DNA of 64,000 nucleotides from Thelonectria olida (Eukaryota; Ascomycota; Sordariomycetes; Hypocreales; Nectriaceae). Positions 36,865-48,856 of this stretch are shown here, one piece after another. The translations under genes were made by a program, and so were the position numbers. The stretch spans positions 1,488,001 through 1,552,000 of the forward strand of contig JAGPYM010000004.1 in the NCBI GenBank assembly GCA_020736575.1, given 5' to 3'. Each line of letters opens with the position of its first letter. The first letter of the stretch is position 1. The notes below the pieces were generated by a model. The model was not told the DNA's origin. It worked only from the letters and a program-made list of their open reading frames with translations, and did no database searches.

Positions 36865-39800
36865 CCCGACAGCTCCTTCCGCCCTTTTCCCACTATGCTA
36901 ATGAAATCCTCTACATACCAATGCCGCATTGCGACGTGGGCATATCTCGACAACCTCATCTCTAACAGCCCTCACCCAACCTCGGAAAGCCCTTTACGCA
37001 TCCCGGCTGACTGCGACTGAAGAATGATCTGCCGCATGGAGTAACAGGGGCCCTCCCTGGTCCTGAATATGTCGCACAGCCAACATAATGAGAGTCACCG
37101 CCTTCGAGCAAATCAACAGCCCGCATCCCGCTCAAGCTCAGCCCTGGCTCAGCCCATCATCCAAGGATCCAAAGATGCCACACCAGCTGGCCTCAAGCCC
37201 CAGGCAAAAGAGCAAACAATCCCAAGACTCTCAACTCCCGCTACTCTTGCTCACAAAAGGGCATCCCACATTGACAAAGCGTCGTCATCTCGTGGCCCCG
37301 CCGTCTTTCTTTCTCGCCTGTCACCACCGTATCCCGTTTGTCCTCCTACGGCCCGAATACGCCACCCGGCACATTAAAACACCCGTTGTCTAGAACTTTA
37401 AGGCGACAAGACATTGACTTTCGATTTGCATCTGTCGCCGTTTGTTTGTTCTCGGCACATGCCGACCGCGAAAGCCCCTGTGCCGATTTGGGGGCCTTCC
37501 AAGGCAAACCATTTCGCCGAGGGTTGTCGGCTGCCAACAACAGTTACCTTGGGCGCCTGCCTTTTTTCCTAGGTCTGCTGCCATTGTTTGGTCAGACGGG
37601 AACGTGTTATTCCAACCCTCCCCCCCTCGTTATCAAAGGATAGTAGTTGCCAAGAGCCCTGCGCAGCTTCACCGGTAAAAGACCGCCACTCTAGTTGCAG
37701 CTCATTCTTCAAAGGCAACCCAGTCAATATGCTCTGATGTTCGTGGGGCTGACCAAGGTTGATTGCCTTATTGCTTCCCCGGGATATCTAGGAGTTGACT
37801 ACGCCAGTTTCGTGATGTCTTCCCAAGGATTGTGTAACGTAAAAGTTGGTTTCTAGACTTTTCACCGCCTGGAATAGGGTCTATACTCAGGTTATCACGC
37901 GGATAAAGCCAGCCAAAAGTCGGAGACTATCATCCCAGTCTATTCTCCATTGTGTCGGTATATGCCCGCTGTAGTCAGCAGCAACCAACAGTTACAAAGT
38001 TCCCGAGCTCTGACAGAAGATCCATGTATCGGCTTATCACTAGCATGGTTGATGCTTTACAATTGTCAGTACGAACCAGACGAGACTGGCACCGCCATTC
38101 AACATGGTTTGGTAGGTAGATATGAACCACGGCACTCATGCATCTCAGTCACTGAAGTGGGGATGGTCTCACCGCTGTCTTTCGGGTCGTTCAGACGGCA
38201 GACATCCGCTCGGCGTGTTCGAGGCTTGGGAGTCTGCATGGGCAATGTTATTAGCGACCTTTCGAAAGACAGTTCAGCGAAGAATGCTGAATGAGCATAC
38301 TACCCTATACACTAAGGCTTTCATCGCATCGACAATATTAAGGATCATACATATGAGTGACAGGGCGAAAGATATCCGCTTCAAGTCTCCAGCTAGACTT
38401 TCTTCCACGCGCCCACCATACCTTACTCCATGAGACTGAGACAGCAAAGGGAGAACAGGAGGGGTAGACGTTTCATGACCCAACCCCCTCCCCTCCCAAG
38501 ACAGAGATGTTTGAGGTACCGCCGGGCAGCAGGCTGTTAAAAATCATTGGTTACCAACAGGGCGCAGAGCCCAAGGTCGTGCTGCCCAAAGGCGTTGCCA
38601 CGTACCACGCTTTTTCATCCATCCATCACCGACTTTCATCCCCCTCTCTAATGTCCCGTGAAGGGATGAAAGCCAAGGGGTGGCTTCTCTGGCAAAATGC
38701 AATGCAAGCGCCGGCGGACGAAAGGTGAACACAGCAGCAATGACGGCCGGCCCCTCTATCCAGAGAGCCGACCTGTGGGTGGCTTGGTTCTGATACGGGG
38801 GCAGGCATGGAGTTTGGTTTGACAACGACCTGATCCGGAAGTAAGAAGCGAACAAATCTGGAAAACTGATCCTGATGGATCCAAATTCGATGGGAGATCG
38901 GCTTGAGCAACATCACAAGTTCTCTGGGGTTTCCATCAAGTTTACCCACCAAGCCCGGCCTATTGCCTTTTATCTTCGGCATATTCCGTCCGGTTCCATA
39001 CGATTACAATTCTCCCAGACCGAGAAGCTCGGATGCTCAAAGGTACTGGCTCTCTGGTCCCTCCATGTCCGTACTTAGTTAGTAGCCGTCATTCGGATAC
39101 CGAATCAACCTCGAGTAGAAGTGGTTGCCATAGACGTGGTTGTCAAGATGGGCCTTTTCTTCTGGCCGAGTCTAGCCCTAACGGTAGTGGAAGCCCGTTT
39201 GTGCAATGAAGGATCATAATTGGGCCTGTAAAGATAGAGATATTCAAGGTGTAGGGTCAACGATGTCTCCGTGAGAGAGGTTTGGTCGGGCTGCAGACCA
39301 TATCTAGCAGTAGCAGGGATATGTCTCCTCAGCAGAGGCGGCGTTGTCATCTCAGGGGTCAAGAAATGGGGTTTGAGTTGCCGTGGCTCACTGACGGTAT
39401 CGCAAGCCACCTCCCTTACCTCTCGAAATAGCCTTGGGTGTCGTTGTATCTACTGAGGGGGCCGTGTGGTTTCAGCCCCCAACTTGATATGCCAGCCTCT
39501 GTCGATATGATACGCGAAGATGGAGAAAGCACGAGGCCTCGACATGAGCAGCCCATGGTTCGACTCATCGATGGCTCGTGTGCTAGTAATGAGTACCTTT
39601 GCTCTTTGAGCACCATATTGTCCCAGTCCTGTCAGTTATGACGAGAAGTCGGCTACCATAGCCAGTCAGAGCTCCCGACTTCGCGAGTCTGAGAGGGACC
39701 TTCTCTTTTTTGCCTCGTGCGAAGACTAGAACAAGCCACTGGCGGTGACAAGTGGAGACTGACGGGTCTCTTGGAGTATGTTGATGTACCTAATTGCAGC

Positions 39801-41835
39801 AACAAACCTTGTCCATCCGATTCCGTGTGGAGATGGTAAATGTGGTTGAGCTGCGTTTGCCTGGGCCGTGACGAGGCAGGCTGTCGTGCGTCTTCAAGCT
39901 CAGCTTTCTATGTCATATTGAAAATAGAGAAATGACCACAGTCACAAGCACGGAGTGGTCCTACTAGCGGTCAGATTGCAGTGATGAACTGTGGCGGAGG
40001 GATGCCTTTGCGCAGTGCGACTCCCTGTCTATCGGGCGCTCACGTTTATTCTTCCCGTAGTGCATGTTTGATCCTTCAATTGGTCAGACCGAACTGTTGA
40101 CACTCGTAATTCCCGCATCGGAGGCTTGGATGGAGTTGATTCGGGCCCTTCAATGTGGTGGTCAAGGTCGCCTCCTGATTGTCAAGCAGAAAACTCGGTC
40201 AGAGCCTTGACACTGGGCCTCGATGCTGCCAAGTCGCAGCTCAATATGGGGACACGTGAGGCAGGGCTTTTCGTCATGTTCATCAAACTCCCATCCCGTC
40301 TTCCTAATGAGGAATTCGATGATGCACCGACCTGGCGTCGTGTCCAGCAGGGCTTGGCATGATGTGCAGCTGCTTGTTATGGGGCGGAGAGGAAAACAAA
40401 CTTGCATTGTGATCCACGAGGTGGGCTCAGCATGCGGAGCAGGGTGAGCACCGAGAGAATCTAGGTCTATTCCATCTTGACTTTTGCAAGGTGGTCTATG
40501 AGAAGAACGACTGCAAAACACGTTCGAACTATCCTGCCGGTTGCAGAGTGGAGGAGAACAAACTCACGATCCAATAGAGCCAGAATAAGCGAGTGAGGCC
40601 TGGCCACAACAGGCTATCACCACCCTTTCGAGCGCATTAGTGAATCAGATGATATCAAGCATTCCTGCATATCAAGATGCAGCGTAATTGCGCTTAACAG
40701 GGGATCGGATGTCAGAAGATATTGCGAGAGAAAAGTCCAGAAGTTGTTGGAGTTCCAGGCGTAGTCTCGGTTGGTTGTGCGGTCCATACCTGACTTGGAA
40801 CCCGAGGGACTAATGCGTGGCCGCCCACCACCGCAGGGCTCCTAGTGTCAAGATCCACTGTGGTTTGCTTCGAAGGCTCTGAAACCCCGGGGCAAGCGCC
40901 CCGCCGCCTCCACTGACACGCTACAATCTCCCCCCAATCTCAAGTACATGTGTGAGTACCAGTACCTTCCTCAGCAGGGCAGAACATGGGGATGGAGGGG
41001 AAGTGGCGAAGGCGTGTTGAGTGACAGGTCAGGTTCGCAGAGTGGCAGGTGTGACTACAGACCAATGGGCGAGCAGGATGCACGTGCTTGCCAAGGTCAA
41101 TCGGCAGAAGGCAGGAGCAATGGCCAGCATTGAACCCGAAAGCAGACGTCGACCGGTGAGGGATCGCCCATGCGTTTGCTGTGCGTGACAGCTCTTCGCC
41201 TGTTGCCAACTCTACCCCCAGCCAAACGAAGTCATCCTTCTCGCCGGCGACGACATCCTCCACTCGCATCTCGGACCCAGACAGGAATGGAATCGATACG
41301 GCCGTTCTAAGAGGCTTGCAAACCCGGTACCAGGAGACCCAACCCGGCCCAGCCCCATTTCCAGCATAGATTAACACCGGCCGTTTTACACCGGCCACGG
41401 GTCAGCTCGAATGGCTACCTTGCCCATCGAAACTTGAAGTTGCGAGTCCACCCAGACGATCTCGGGATATCGCCCGTGGCCTCCATGTTACCCTTGCCAT
41501 GGTCATCATGATGCACGTCGTATCGGCGTGGGATGGGAAGGCCCCAGAAAGTCGGGACAAGTGCGCGACAAGGGTCGCGTCCCATCCCGCGGACCAGCTA
41601 CTAGGGAGGTAATCTCGTCTGCTTCGGATGATCCAAGATGCTTCGCAGGAGAGGAGCCTGCTTGTCAAGAGGTAACACATTGCCTGTGCGCAGTGACGCA
41701 CGAAGCCCAGCCTAACTGAGCGCAGTAAAGCACCCCTGTCAAGCAACATGCTGGCCTCTTCATCCAGCATGTCGGATTGTGCCACACCCTCCTTGGCCTC
41801 ACATGCAGACAGACATCTCTTGCTTGCCTGACTGA

Positions 41836-41868
41836 CTTGCTTGCTTGCTTGCTTGTTTGCTCGCTAGC
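41836..41868. repeat. CTTG tetranucleotide microsatellite
   Basis: About five tandem CTTG units followed by degenerate copies, inside the gene-free tract. Confidence 0.7.
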
Positions 41869-44800
41869 CGACGTGCAGTTCTCCGCTCTTCCCGCTGATG
41901 CGTTGCTGCGGCCGCCAATGTTCCTGGAGTCTTCTTCGCTCTCGCCCATGGCAGCATTTCACCGCCTACAAAAGATTGACACTTGGGGTTTAGTCAGATG
42001 TCACATTGCACAGAGATCTTATTGGAATCGGGCCAAACTATCTTTGGTTCCGTGGCCTTGGCCGTCCGTCGCCGCCCCGCTGAGCCTTGATGGCAGCAAC
42101 GGTTCAGTCGCACACTTACACCACAGGCCACCACATTAACCCTTCAGACAGCCAGGTCTGCTTGATGGCCCCCAAAGCAACGGCCCGATCCGATCCAAGG
42201 TTGAACACCTCTCTCATTCGTTCTGATCTCGTTTGCTCCGACTTCTTTGCGAGCCGATGAGGACGCTCGCCTTGAGCAACATCGCGTTCCCTGTTCTTAT
42301 CCGCTTTTATGCCCGCCCATGGCCTGAAACGGATGAATAGGCGCAACACGGCCTGCCTCGGGGAAGTTGGCATATGCAGCCCGTACCATTGCCGTTCGAG
42401 ACTAGTCAACGGGAGCCGACACATACGCTAAATGACTATATTCGGCTGCCACTAGAGAAACACGAGCACCTGCATCCAACGAGCTTGTTGCTCTCAAGTT
42501 TGGTTCATCTTCAACCTCTCGTCTTCACTCCACATCGGGTCGAAAGACGGGCAGCGACACCCCTCCCTTCTTTTCGGGTAGATGCCGATCTCATTGGTCC
42601 ATCTTCAAGAGGGGCAATCATGGCCATCACAACAGATTTGATCAATACCGACTCGAAGCAAACTCTTGCGCGAACATCGGCCCCGCCCTCGCCAAATGAT
42701 CCTACCTTCCCTGTAGGGGTCCGCTCCAACCATTCATTGCAAAGGAACACTGCGCTTCTAGGCCGTTGAGATGCACCCACCATCTGATGGAGATGAAACT
42801 TTCGTCGCCCTCACGTGTTGTTGTGCAATGTGTAAAGACTTCGTCGAAACCCCGAGACATGATCAGGGAGGCAGACCAGGGATGTCGATCATTCTCGAGT
42901 GGAGCCAACGCCACGAGGTCAGCCACCCCGGCTGTCGATGCGCGTGGGGGGCTCACAGGGCAGAAGCTTGAACGACGACCACACCTGTCATGGCTATGGA
43001 TTCGCACATCTCGTTGGCTGAGACCGTGTGCCCCAGGCGATCGTCGTCACTTGATGGTGGAGACACCCTTCAGAATACTATGCCGAAGTCCAGCATCCAC
43101 TTTGACCACCTCGTCACTTAGATCAGAGATCGTGGTCAAAATCAGTCCAACCGATAACTTGCAACCAAAGTGAATGCGTGGCCAGTATGAGTACGTTCAG
43201 TCAGACTGACAATTCAGGCCCCTTGGGGTCAGTAGTCGACAATCCGCTCAACTCTGCCCCAACACTTTACCGTTGGCCTGCAGTTTCCCGTCGCTGGCGT
43301 CTTTTCCTCATCAACGCAGACCCGTTCCAATCAAATCCAGCGTTTGTGGCGTATTTTGAAGCCTTGATGGTCGGGTACTTGCATAATGATGCGCTTAGGC
43401 TAGCACGATGGAGTGGGTATCTGCACCATTCAACTCAGGACAACGTCGACAGTCTTGACTGCCGCTCCGAGTACACTTTGTTCAGGGCAGATGTCCATTC
43501 TCGACCTGCATTACAGAGCCAAGGTCTTACCCTCACTCTGTGCCTGAGAGTATCTGCCGGTAATAGAAGCATCACCTCTAATACAGATATTCACGAATGC
43601 AAGGCGGACCAACTGGTTGCCTGCAGCGGAGCGGGGACCTGGTCTCGTTTCGGACGGCACCTTACAAGTGTTCCGACAGCCAGCTCTGTTTGGTTCAACT
43701 CGCGAAATGGAGCCCATTCGAAGCATGGTCCTGCAAATTGGCACGGCTTCCTGCCTCTGGTCTGATAGCTCTATGGACATAGCCAACACCCTCACCGAAA
43801 TTTCACGTGTACCAGTTGACGAGGAGGATTCGGCCGTCCAATGCATAGCTTACAATGCTCACTCCATAACCCATGTGAGCACAGCGCATCCAAGAAATAA
43901 TTGGTTTTGATTAAGGAAGGCCAGGGTTCTCAATGCCCCCTAGAGGACTCTGGTGCCTATCCGTTGTCTCAGGGTCTGCACAACCAAGCCAGCTCCAGCC
44001 AAAGATCCCTCACCCCGGCCGGTATCCCCGAGTCTGCATTGCTCTTCGAGACCGTCGGCAAACTACCTGCTTAAAATTGGGCTCCCCATCTCTTTGTTCC
44101 TTGCTCGGTCTGTGCCACGGGTTCTTGCGATCGCCCCTTTGCGTGTCTAGGCCCTCTTCTGCTTATTCCTGTGCGATGCCGGGTCAAGCCACTGTCGCCT
44201 AGAGCCGCAGCGAGGTATATAGACGGTCAGATCCTGCACCCATGCGGTTGTGTCTTCTCATTAGATCATCATCGTTTACCAAGTCCTCCTTGTTGTTAAC
44301 TCTGGCGGCACCCATTCGAATTTCCGTTACACTAGACATCGAACAACATTCTCGCTCAGCCAACGGACGAAAACACTTGCTTTCTCGAAGAACGTAACGT
44401 CCGAAGAAACCATATCAACCAACGGCTCCCGGCAGAGTTCGCAAAGAAAGTCAAGGGTGAGACATGACTATCTATTTACTTTCATGCAGCTTTGGGTGTT
44501 GAATCCTGCATCCTGCATCCTTCACTTCGCCGGCTGAAGGGCCATATTCATGGCAAGAACTCGAAAATGGTCGCCGGTTCAGACAGGACGCCTCAAATGA
44601 CATACCCTACCGAACTTTTACACTTCTCCTTGAGTGTGTTGGTGTTCGATTTGGTTTGTTAAACGAGTACTAACAATTTCATCGGAATTGTAATCACCTA
44701 TCAATCGTCCCCGAGTTCTCAATGCCTCGCAGAACAACCAAGCGGATCCGTTTCTCAACGACCAAGAACACTTTCAGCGTCCTAAATAGGATTCTTGGCC

Positions 44801-45417
44801 CCGCCCTCGCCATACCACTTGATCTTTGAGTTCAAGCTGACATGTCATTTTCAACGTAGACACACGAAAAGAAGGCGACTTGGAACCATTGCGGGATAAG
44901 AAAGCTATCCGTCGAAATCGGACGACCGACAACGGGTGCTAAAATCCTAGCACCGCAATAACCCCTAGGTATGCGGTGGTACCTATTATTTCAAAAAGCC
45001 CACGAAAACGCCACCATTTAAGCGTCTGGCTAACATGGGCACCGGACGAATCTAGTGTGAAATCGACACGAGCCACGAGGAGCGATTGGAGATCAACGCC
45101 AGGCACGGACAAGACGGTTCCCAATCTCAGGACGGCAAAGCGTCGTCACAGGAAGAGGGCGCATGAATTCTCAATTACCTAAGGTGAGCTTTTCTCTTTT
45201 TGTTGATGATGCGAAGTCAACCCTTCGACCGCAAGGCCGGTCTTCCCGTCGTCTCAGACTTGCCCGGGCGGGAAGCCTTCGATCCCGAAAGATCAGCAGT
45301 GGAGTGGTCCAGTCGCTTTGGAGGCGATCAGGCTCAGTCCAATGGGACTGGGCATTTGACTTGGAGCCATTTGGAGAAACCACCGGGTACTGTTTCCAAG
45401 ATTGCAAGCTTGGCTGT

Positions 45418-45431
45418 AAAAAAAAAAAAAA
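45418..45431. repeat. Poly-A tract
   Basis: A 14-base uninterrupted A run in non-coding sequence. Confidence 0.8.
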
Positions 45432-46670
45432 CCGAGAATGAATTTGCAAGAATTCAATGGTATGTGAATCTGCTCTCCTTTTACCTTTGCTTATCCCACC
45501 TCCATAGCTCATGAGGAGCCCTTGCTCCATACTGCCCCTCACAACCCCTCCCCTCTCACAAGCCATGGTGATGCCCCCCCTTCGCTCCTCTTCGAACGTT
45601 ACACACCGATATGGAGATGGACAGGCAACGTACATGGTTTCGGTCAGTCCAACGCCAATAAAAGGCATCATGGGGAGATTGAACGTACGCAAGCAATCTG
45701 TGGCGTTGTGCTTCCGACTCTGGTGCTGCACCAACACGAGCGCAGAGCCAAGCGAGCCAGGTACTGTACTTGGGCAGATGCTGAGTCTTCGTACCTATCT
45801 CCCCTCGTCGTTGTACTGGTCCGGCTGAGCTAAGCTGGGATGGCATGGGCCAGGGGCGGCTGTGGGCCTGCCGGAGCTTTGAGCCTCGACAGTCGGCTTC
45901 CAGCTTCGACTGGAGTCTCGGCAAGAGCTAGAGCCAGAGCTAGAAGTCAGAGCGAAAGGCAACCCAAGCAAACACTCTATCCATCTAACAAGAGGGCGAA
46001 GAGCTCCTTCAAGTCCCGATTATTTGGGAATAGACACAGTTTTGATTTGTTCTTGGCTTGCTAACCCGACGATTCGCAGGGCTCCTTATTGTGACGTTCG
46101 CACCCCAGCCGAACAATTACTGACGAAGAGGGGTGGGCAATTGATTGGCCAAGCGGGACTCATGTCACATCACGGTCAATTGCCGTTGCATTGCACGCAC
46201 ACATGCTCGCGCATGGCCTGGCTGACTATTGCATACTGCCGTTGATACCGGGGCTGACATGCAGTTCGCTCAGCAGGAATTCGACCCATCACCGCCCGAG
46301 ATGGGCTACATGGACATTGCTACGCATGCTGAAGAGATGAGGTGAGTTGCATCGCCATTGTCTGTTTTCGACGCTGTTTCCGTCCCGTGCCCGTGCCGGG
46401 TATTCCAGTCCAGGTATCCAGGTAAAGGTAGGTTGTGGCCTGTCCAGTTCGGCGCTTTTCCCTTCTAGCTTGCCCAGCACGGGTCGTCTTCTTGTTTTTC
46501 TCTCGTGGTCATTATTTCCGGAGTTTGTCAGTCTGCTGTCACTTCACACATATCCTACTTCCCATTTCAGCAACCTCGGTCGCTCTATGTTACGTGGTGT
46601 TTGTTCTTGCATCCGCGTGTTGCGTACGGCGTGCTGCTAGCTGTGGACTCTTGTGCTGCGTGGAGAATTG

Positions 46671-46722
46671 CCCATCCATACCATCCATCCATCCATACAA
46701 CAGGCACAGGCACAGGCAGACG
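46671..46722. repeat. CCAT and CACAGG short tandem repeats
   Basis: Several tandem CCAT units followed at once by three CACAGG units. Coordinates are accurate to a few bases. Confidence 0.6.
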
Positions 46723-46754
46723 GACGTCTCGCTCACGCCCATGCTTAACCCCAG

Positions 46755-46785
46755 ACCCCATGTCCATGCCCATGTCCATGCCCTG
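46755..46785. repeat. CCATGTCCATGC 12-base tandem repeat
   Basis: Two adjacent copies of a 12-base unit; the unit itself contains two CCATG half-units. Coordinates are accurate to a few bases. Confidence 0.55.
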
Positions 46786-48350
46786 AGCTTGGTGGCGGCA
46801 GCGGACGATTTTGGAGTGCCAAGCGTGGTCTGGCCTTTCCTTTGTCCTTTGTTTTCTGCCTGCCTCTTTGTCTTGATTGTTCTCCATGCCCAATACTTCG
46901 GTACTCGAGTTAGCTTGCTCTTCAGGCTCTCCTCTCGTCGTCTCTTCTCCCCGCCACCCGCCGACGCCACGGTCCCCGCCTAGTCGATATTCGCAAGCTG
47001 CGGAAGCAAAAACGTGCGGATGTGGTAATGGCGGCAGCCTCGTCTGAACATCCTGTCACCATTTCGTTAATGACCGCTAACGGCGTGTTCTCTCCCCCTC
47101 CAACTCGGATTCCACCCTCTTCTCTCTTTATCTTTCCTCCCTCTGCGGAAACACCCCTGTCCCCTTTTTTCGTGAAAATTTCACGTTGAGAATTTGGCCC
47201 TACTGCGGCCAGCCCGTTTGGAACCAACAAGTCCAGCCATCTCTCTCGTTTGGGGCAAACCAACGGGCAGGAATTGGCAACTTTAGCTTCAAGTCTCCAG
47301 ATTTCCTTTTGGCTACCTCCACCAACCCACCTCGAATACCCACCACTGTTGCAAGTGTAAACCGATTCAACTCGATAGCCCGCACAAGGGCTGGTCTCTC
47401 CCTTGGGTCTATCTATTTCCCGGCATTGCAGCTTGGGGCAGTGTCAATTCCCAGCTCAAGCCAGTCAGGCCAGGCTCCCCGCGCTGCCCGCAACACACGC
47501 AAGAGTCTGTAGGGCCGTCTCATTGGTCCGGAAACCAACAGACCTGTTTTCATCTCATCCTCACGTTTCCCATTCTCTCGCGCCTCATCAGCAGCCATCT
47601 CCAAAACCTCCACCACCACTACCACCTTTCTTCTCCTCTCGTGCTGCTCCTCCGCCGCCACCACCCGTCATTCACGCCTCGCACCCACACCCGGTCCCCA
47701 CGCCGAGCGCTCTGCGCAACCCAGCGCAGCCCGAAGCCCCAAAGCCTCGCGTTTGCGGCCGTCAAACCCGATCCCTCTTTCTGGCCTCTCTCTCTCTCTT
47801 GTTGCTGGGGTGGCTTGGGCGCGCGCAGGGCGATGGGTAGCTGCTTCGACGCCGGGGGTGCCGTTTGGGAATTTGTACCTTCCCTCTGCACGCTTCCAAG
47901 CTTCTTCCCGCTCACCCTCTCTGCTCACTGCCGCGAGCTGCTGTTGCTGCACCATTCGTAGCCTCTCGAAACCGTGTTGGCCGGCTTTGTACCACGCCAG
48001 TGGCGGCAGTATTACCTGCAACCTGTGACACCTGGACACCGGTACCCAGGGAATGGCAATACAGCGTCTCCTGTGGCCGCATCTTCTGCCCGCGTCCCTC
48101 GCTCGCTACCGCTGCCACTCCCTGGCCTGAGGCCGTTCCGCTGATGAAGGCCTAGATATCCCCAAGAGACCAACACCACCTCTCTGACAATAGAGCCCGC
48201 TCAATCCTCGTCACTCTTAAGCCTCTTCCATCCGCCGATCCTCAGCTCCACCACGCCGTATCCCCAGGACGCTGGTGGCGCCTTCTATCAACCTCAACAC
48301 ACCCCTCAGATCTTTGGAGGGCTAGAAGTCCGCTCACGTCTTGGCTCAAA

Positions 48351-48669
48351 GTACGTCTCTGAACCTCTCACTCACTCGCTCGCTCGCTCGCTCTCACACT
48401 CTACCCTCCCACCCTGTCTCTTTTTCTCTCTGGCCCGGTACTTACCATTCTTGCCTTGCTTTGCCTTGGCTGTTTATTTTTCACTTCATCCTCCTACCTT
48501 AGTTATTGTTCTTACTCGTTTTTATTCATTTCTTTCCTTTTCTCACAACGCTACTCTTTCTCCCTCTCTTCAATCTCCACACCCATTCTCCATACCCTTC
48601 ACGCCAGTCTTCCCCTTGCTTCTTTATCCCATTTTCCTCTCACCACTCAACCTCTGCTTCCCCCGCTAG
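48351..48669 (+). other. Candidate pyrimidine-rich 5' leader intron of the VIB-1/XprG-like gene
   Basis: A good donor (aaagtacgt at 48351) and acceptor (cccgctag ending 48669) bracket about 320 bases that are overwhelmingly C and T, including a CTCG microsatellite near 48366-48396. The acceptor lies only 32 bases before the main ATG. An alternative acceptor (ccttag) lies near 48502. Whether this segment is transcribed is inferred from position and composition. Confidence 0.45.
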
Positions 48670-48685
48670 AGCCCTCAGTCGTGGA

Positions 48686-48856
48686 ATGAGGCTGCATCAT
48701 CATGATGGCCGTTCAAAGAGAACCGCTTTCTCTCAGATTGAAACTGACCAAGCGTCGCAGCAGCAGCAGCAACTCATCAGCGGCAATGGCGCATCATCCA
48801 CACCCCCATCGCACTACGGCCCTCCCTCATCCAGGGCCGCAGATCAGCACCCGTGA
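48686..48856 (+). other. Upstream ORF overlapping the VIB-1/XprG-like start
   Basis: A 56-codon frame starts at the ATG at 48686, 16 bases before the main ATG, and runs in another frame until 48856, well inside the coding region. It encodes a His-, Gln- and Ser-rich peptide with no family resemblance. Because it overlaps the main start it could reduce translation from 48702. Confidence 0.4.

Larger units (their letters stand above)
36578..48350. other. Long tract without recognisable genes (about 11.8 kb)
   Basis: I examined both strands and found no frame with a recognisable domain, no pair of frames joined by good splice signals and no transposase, reverse transcriptase, tRNA or rRNA. Open frames here are short (longest about 195 codons near 43178..43765, from a GTG, with no family resemblance). 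The tract contains scattered microsatellites, a 14-base A run and, toward the right end, increasing pyrimidine content that merges into the leader of the VIB-1/XprG-like gene. Likely contents are the upstream control region and long leader of that gene, possibly non-coding RNAs, and decayed sequence. None of these can be shown from sequence alone. Confidence 0.5.

Noticed and set aside
39551..39570. GGTTCGACTC, similar to a tRNA B box
   Set aside because: No matching A box, anticodon arm or acceptor stem can be folded around it.
43178..43765. 195-codon open frame in the gene-free tract
   Set aside because: It starts at a GTG, has no domain or conserved-looking block, and is overlapped by other frames of similar length.
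46435..46983. 182-codon plus-strand frame with hydrophobic stretches
   Set aside because: It spans microsatellites and pyrimidine-rich sequence, overlaps equal-length antisense frames and has no recognisable topology.
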